Origin: Truepera sp. | Lineage (GTDB): Bacteria > Deinococcota > Deinococci > Deinococcales > Trueperaceae | Assembly (NCBI GenBank): GCA_018333775.1 | Contig: JAGXSO010000147.1 | Location: forward strand, 1-6,717 | Direction: 5' to 3' | DNA length: 6,717 nucleotides | Shown here: positions 6,398-6,717 of the stretch, in pieces | Position numbering within the stretch: the stretch's first letter is position 1 | How the letters are laid out: each line of letters opens with the position of its first letter | Program-made: the position numbers and the translations under genes | The notes under the pieces: model-generated | What the model was told of the DNA's origin: nothing | Databases searched by the model: none | The model's input: the letters and a program-made list of their open reading frames with translations, nothing else

Positions 6398-6717
6398 ATG
6401 AATCGAGAAGACCACCTTAATACCCTCAAACGCGAGCGCTTCGACCTGCTGGTTATCGGTGGTGGGGCTACCGGGGCGGGGATAGCGCTCGATGCCGCTA
6501 GCCGCGGCTTGCGCACTGCCCTCGTCGAGCGGGACGACTTCTCGGCCGGGACCAGCAGCCGCAGCACCAAGCTGATCCACGGCGGCGTGCGCTATCTCGA
6601 GCGGGCCGTCAAAAAGCTCGACCGCAGCCAGTTCAACCTAGTCCGCGACGCCCTAAAAGAGCGCGCCGTGCTGCTTAATATCGCGCCTCACCTGGCTAAA
6701 CCGCTACCGTTAGTGAC
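6398..6717 (+). CDS. glpD: FAD-dependent glycerol-3-phosphate dehydrogenase, N-terminal part (partial)
   Basis: Only the first 106 residues are in the window; the frame runs off the right edge without a stop. Residues 20-37 (IGGGATGAGIALDAASRG) fit the FAD-dependent glycerol-3-phosphate dehydrogenase signature, a Rossmann dinucleotide-binding turn with the conserved D32 and R36-G37. 'ERDDFSAGTSSRSTKLIHGG' (44-63), then VRYLE, is the second FAD-contacting block of the family. The full enzyme is a membrane-associated flavoprotein that oxidises glycerol-3-phosphate to dihydroxyacetone phosphate and passes electrons to quinone, the step directly after GlpK. The adjacent glpK, 13 nt upstream, fits this role. 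Whether it is the aerobic single-subunit GlpD or the GlpA subunit of a GlpABC complex cannot be decided from the N-terminus; GlpD is the more common partner next to glpK. The family could also include alpha-glycerophosphate oxidase (GlpO), which uses oxygen. Confidence 0.92.
   Translation, partial: MNREDHLNTLKRERFDLLVIGGGATGAGIALDAASRGLRTALVERDDFSAGTSSRSTKLIHGGVRYLERAVKKLDRSQFNLVRDALKERAVLLNIAPHLAKPLPLV

Noticed and set aside
6319..6580. Two - strand open frames (6319-6570 and 6365-6580) across the glpK/glpD junction
   Set aside because: They are antisense to the glpK C-terminus and the glpD FAD-binding signature, and contain no recognisable features.
1..6717. Frequent CTAG tetranucleotides across the window
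   Set aside because: A manual count gives roughly 20-25, about what base composition predicts. It differs from the avoidance seen in E. coli but is not itself a signal.
1..6717. Search for mobile elements, CRISPR repeats, tRNA genes, phage defence genes or a new multi-gene system
   Set aside because: Nothing was seen: the window is almost fully occupied by six familiar genes with short spacers, and no direct repeats, transposase motifs or structured RNAs were recognised by eye.

Overview
The window reads as an ordinary stretch of a moderately high-GC bacterial chromosome. All genes lie on the + strand, are tightly packed, and run off both ends. The best taxonomic guess is Deinococcota (Thermus/Deinococcus/Truepera relatives). 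The photolyase resembles, as far as I recall that protein, the Thermus thermophilus enzyme, and the maltose permeases carry extra membrane segments. This placement is inference from memory of protein families, not a search result.

Layout: (1) 1-509 is the C-terminal part of a MalE-type sugar-binding protein. (2) 510-587 is a short spacer with a perfect inverted repeat followed by a broken T run, most simply a partial terminator or mRNA-stabilising hairpin. (3) 588-2189 is malF and 2186-3505 is malG, overlapping by ATGA. Together they form the membrane channel of a maltose/maltodextrin-type ABC importer. No malK ATPase gene follows, so the ATPase must be encoded elsewhere. (4) 3555-4877 is a class I CPD photolyase with a GTG start and no obvious ribosome-binding site. 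(5) 4894-6384 is glycerol kinase, glpK. (6) 6398 to the end is the start of an FAD-dependent glycerol-3-phosphate dehydrogenase, glpD/glpA type.

Functionally, two carbon-uptake and catabolism modules flank a DNA-repair gene. MalE-MalF-MalG would import alpha-glucosides. GlpK and GlpD convert glycerol to glycerol-3-phosphate and then to dihydroxyacetone phosphate, feeding electrons to the quinone pool. The photolyase has no metabolic link to either, but its spacing (49 nt upstream gap, 16 nt downstream gap) suggests shared transcription with the glp genes.

I saw no mobile element, CRISPR array, tRNA or rRNA, and no clearly new multi-gene system. The most unusual features are structural. The extracytoplasmic domain of MalF contains a four-times-repeated short beta-strand motif and the only two cysteines in the permease pair. 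MalG is about 140 residues longer than the E. coli protein, with an N-terminal pair and an internal pair of extra predicted membrane helices.
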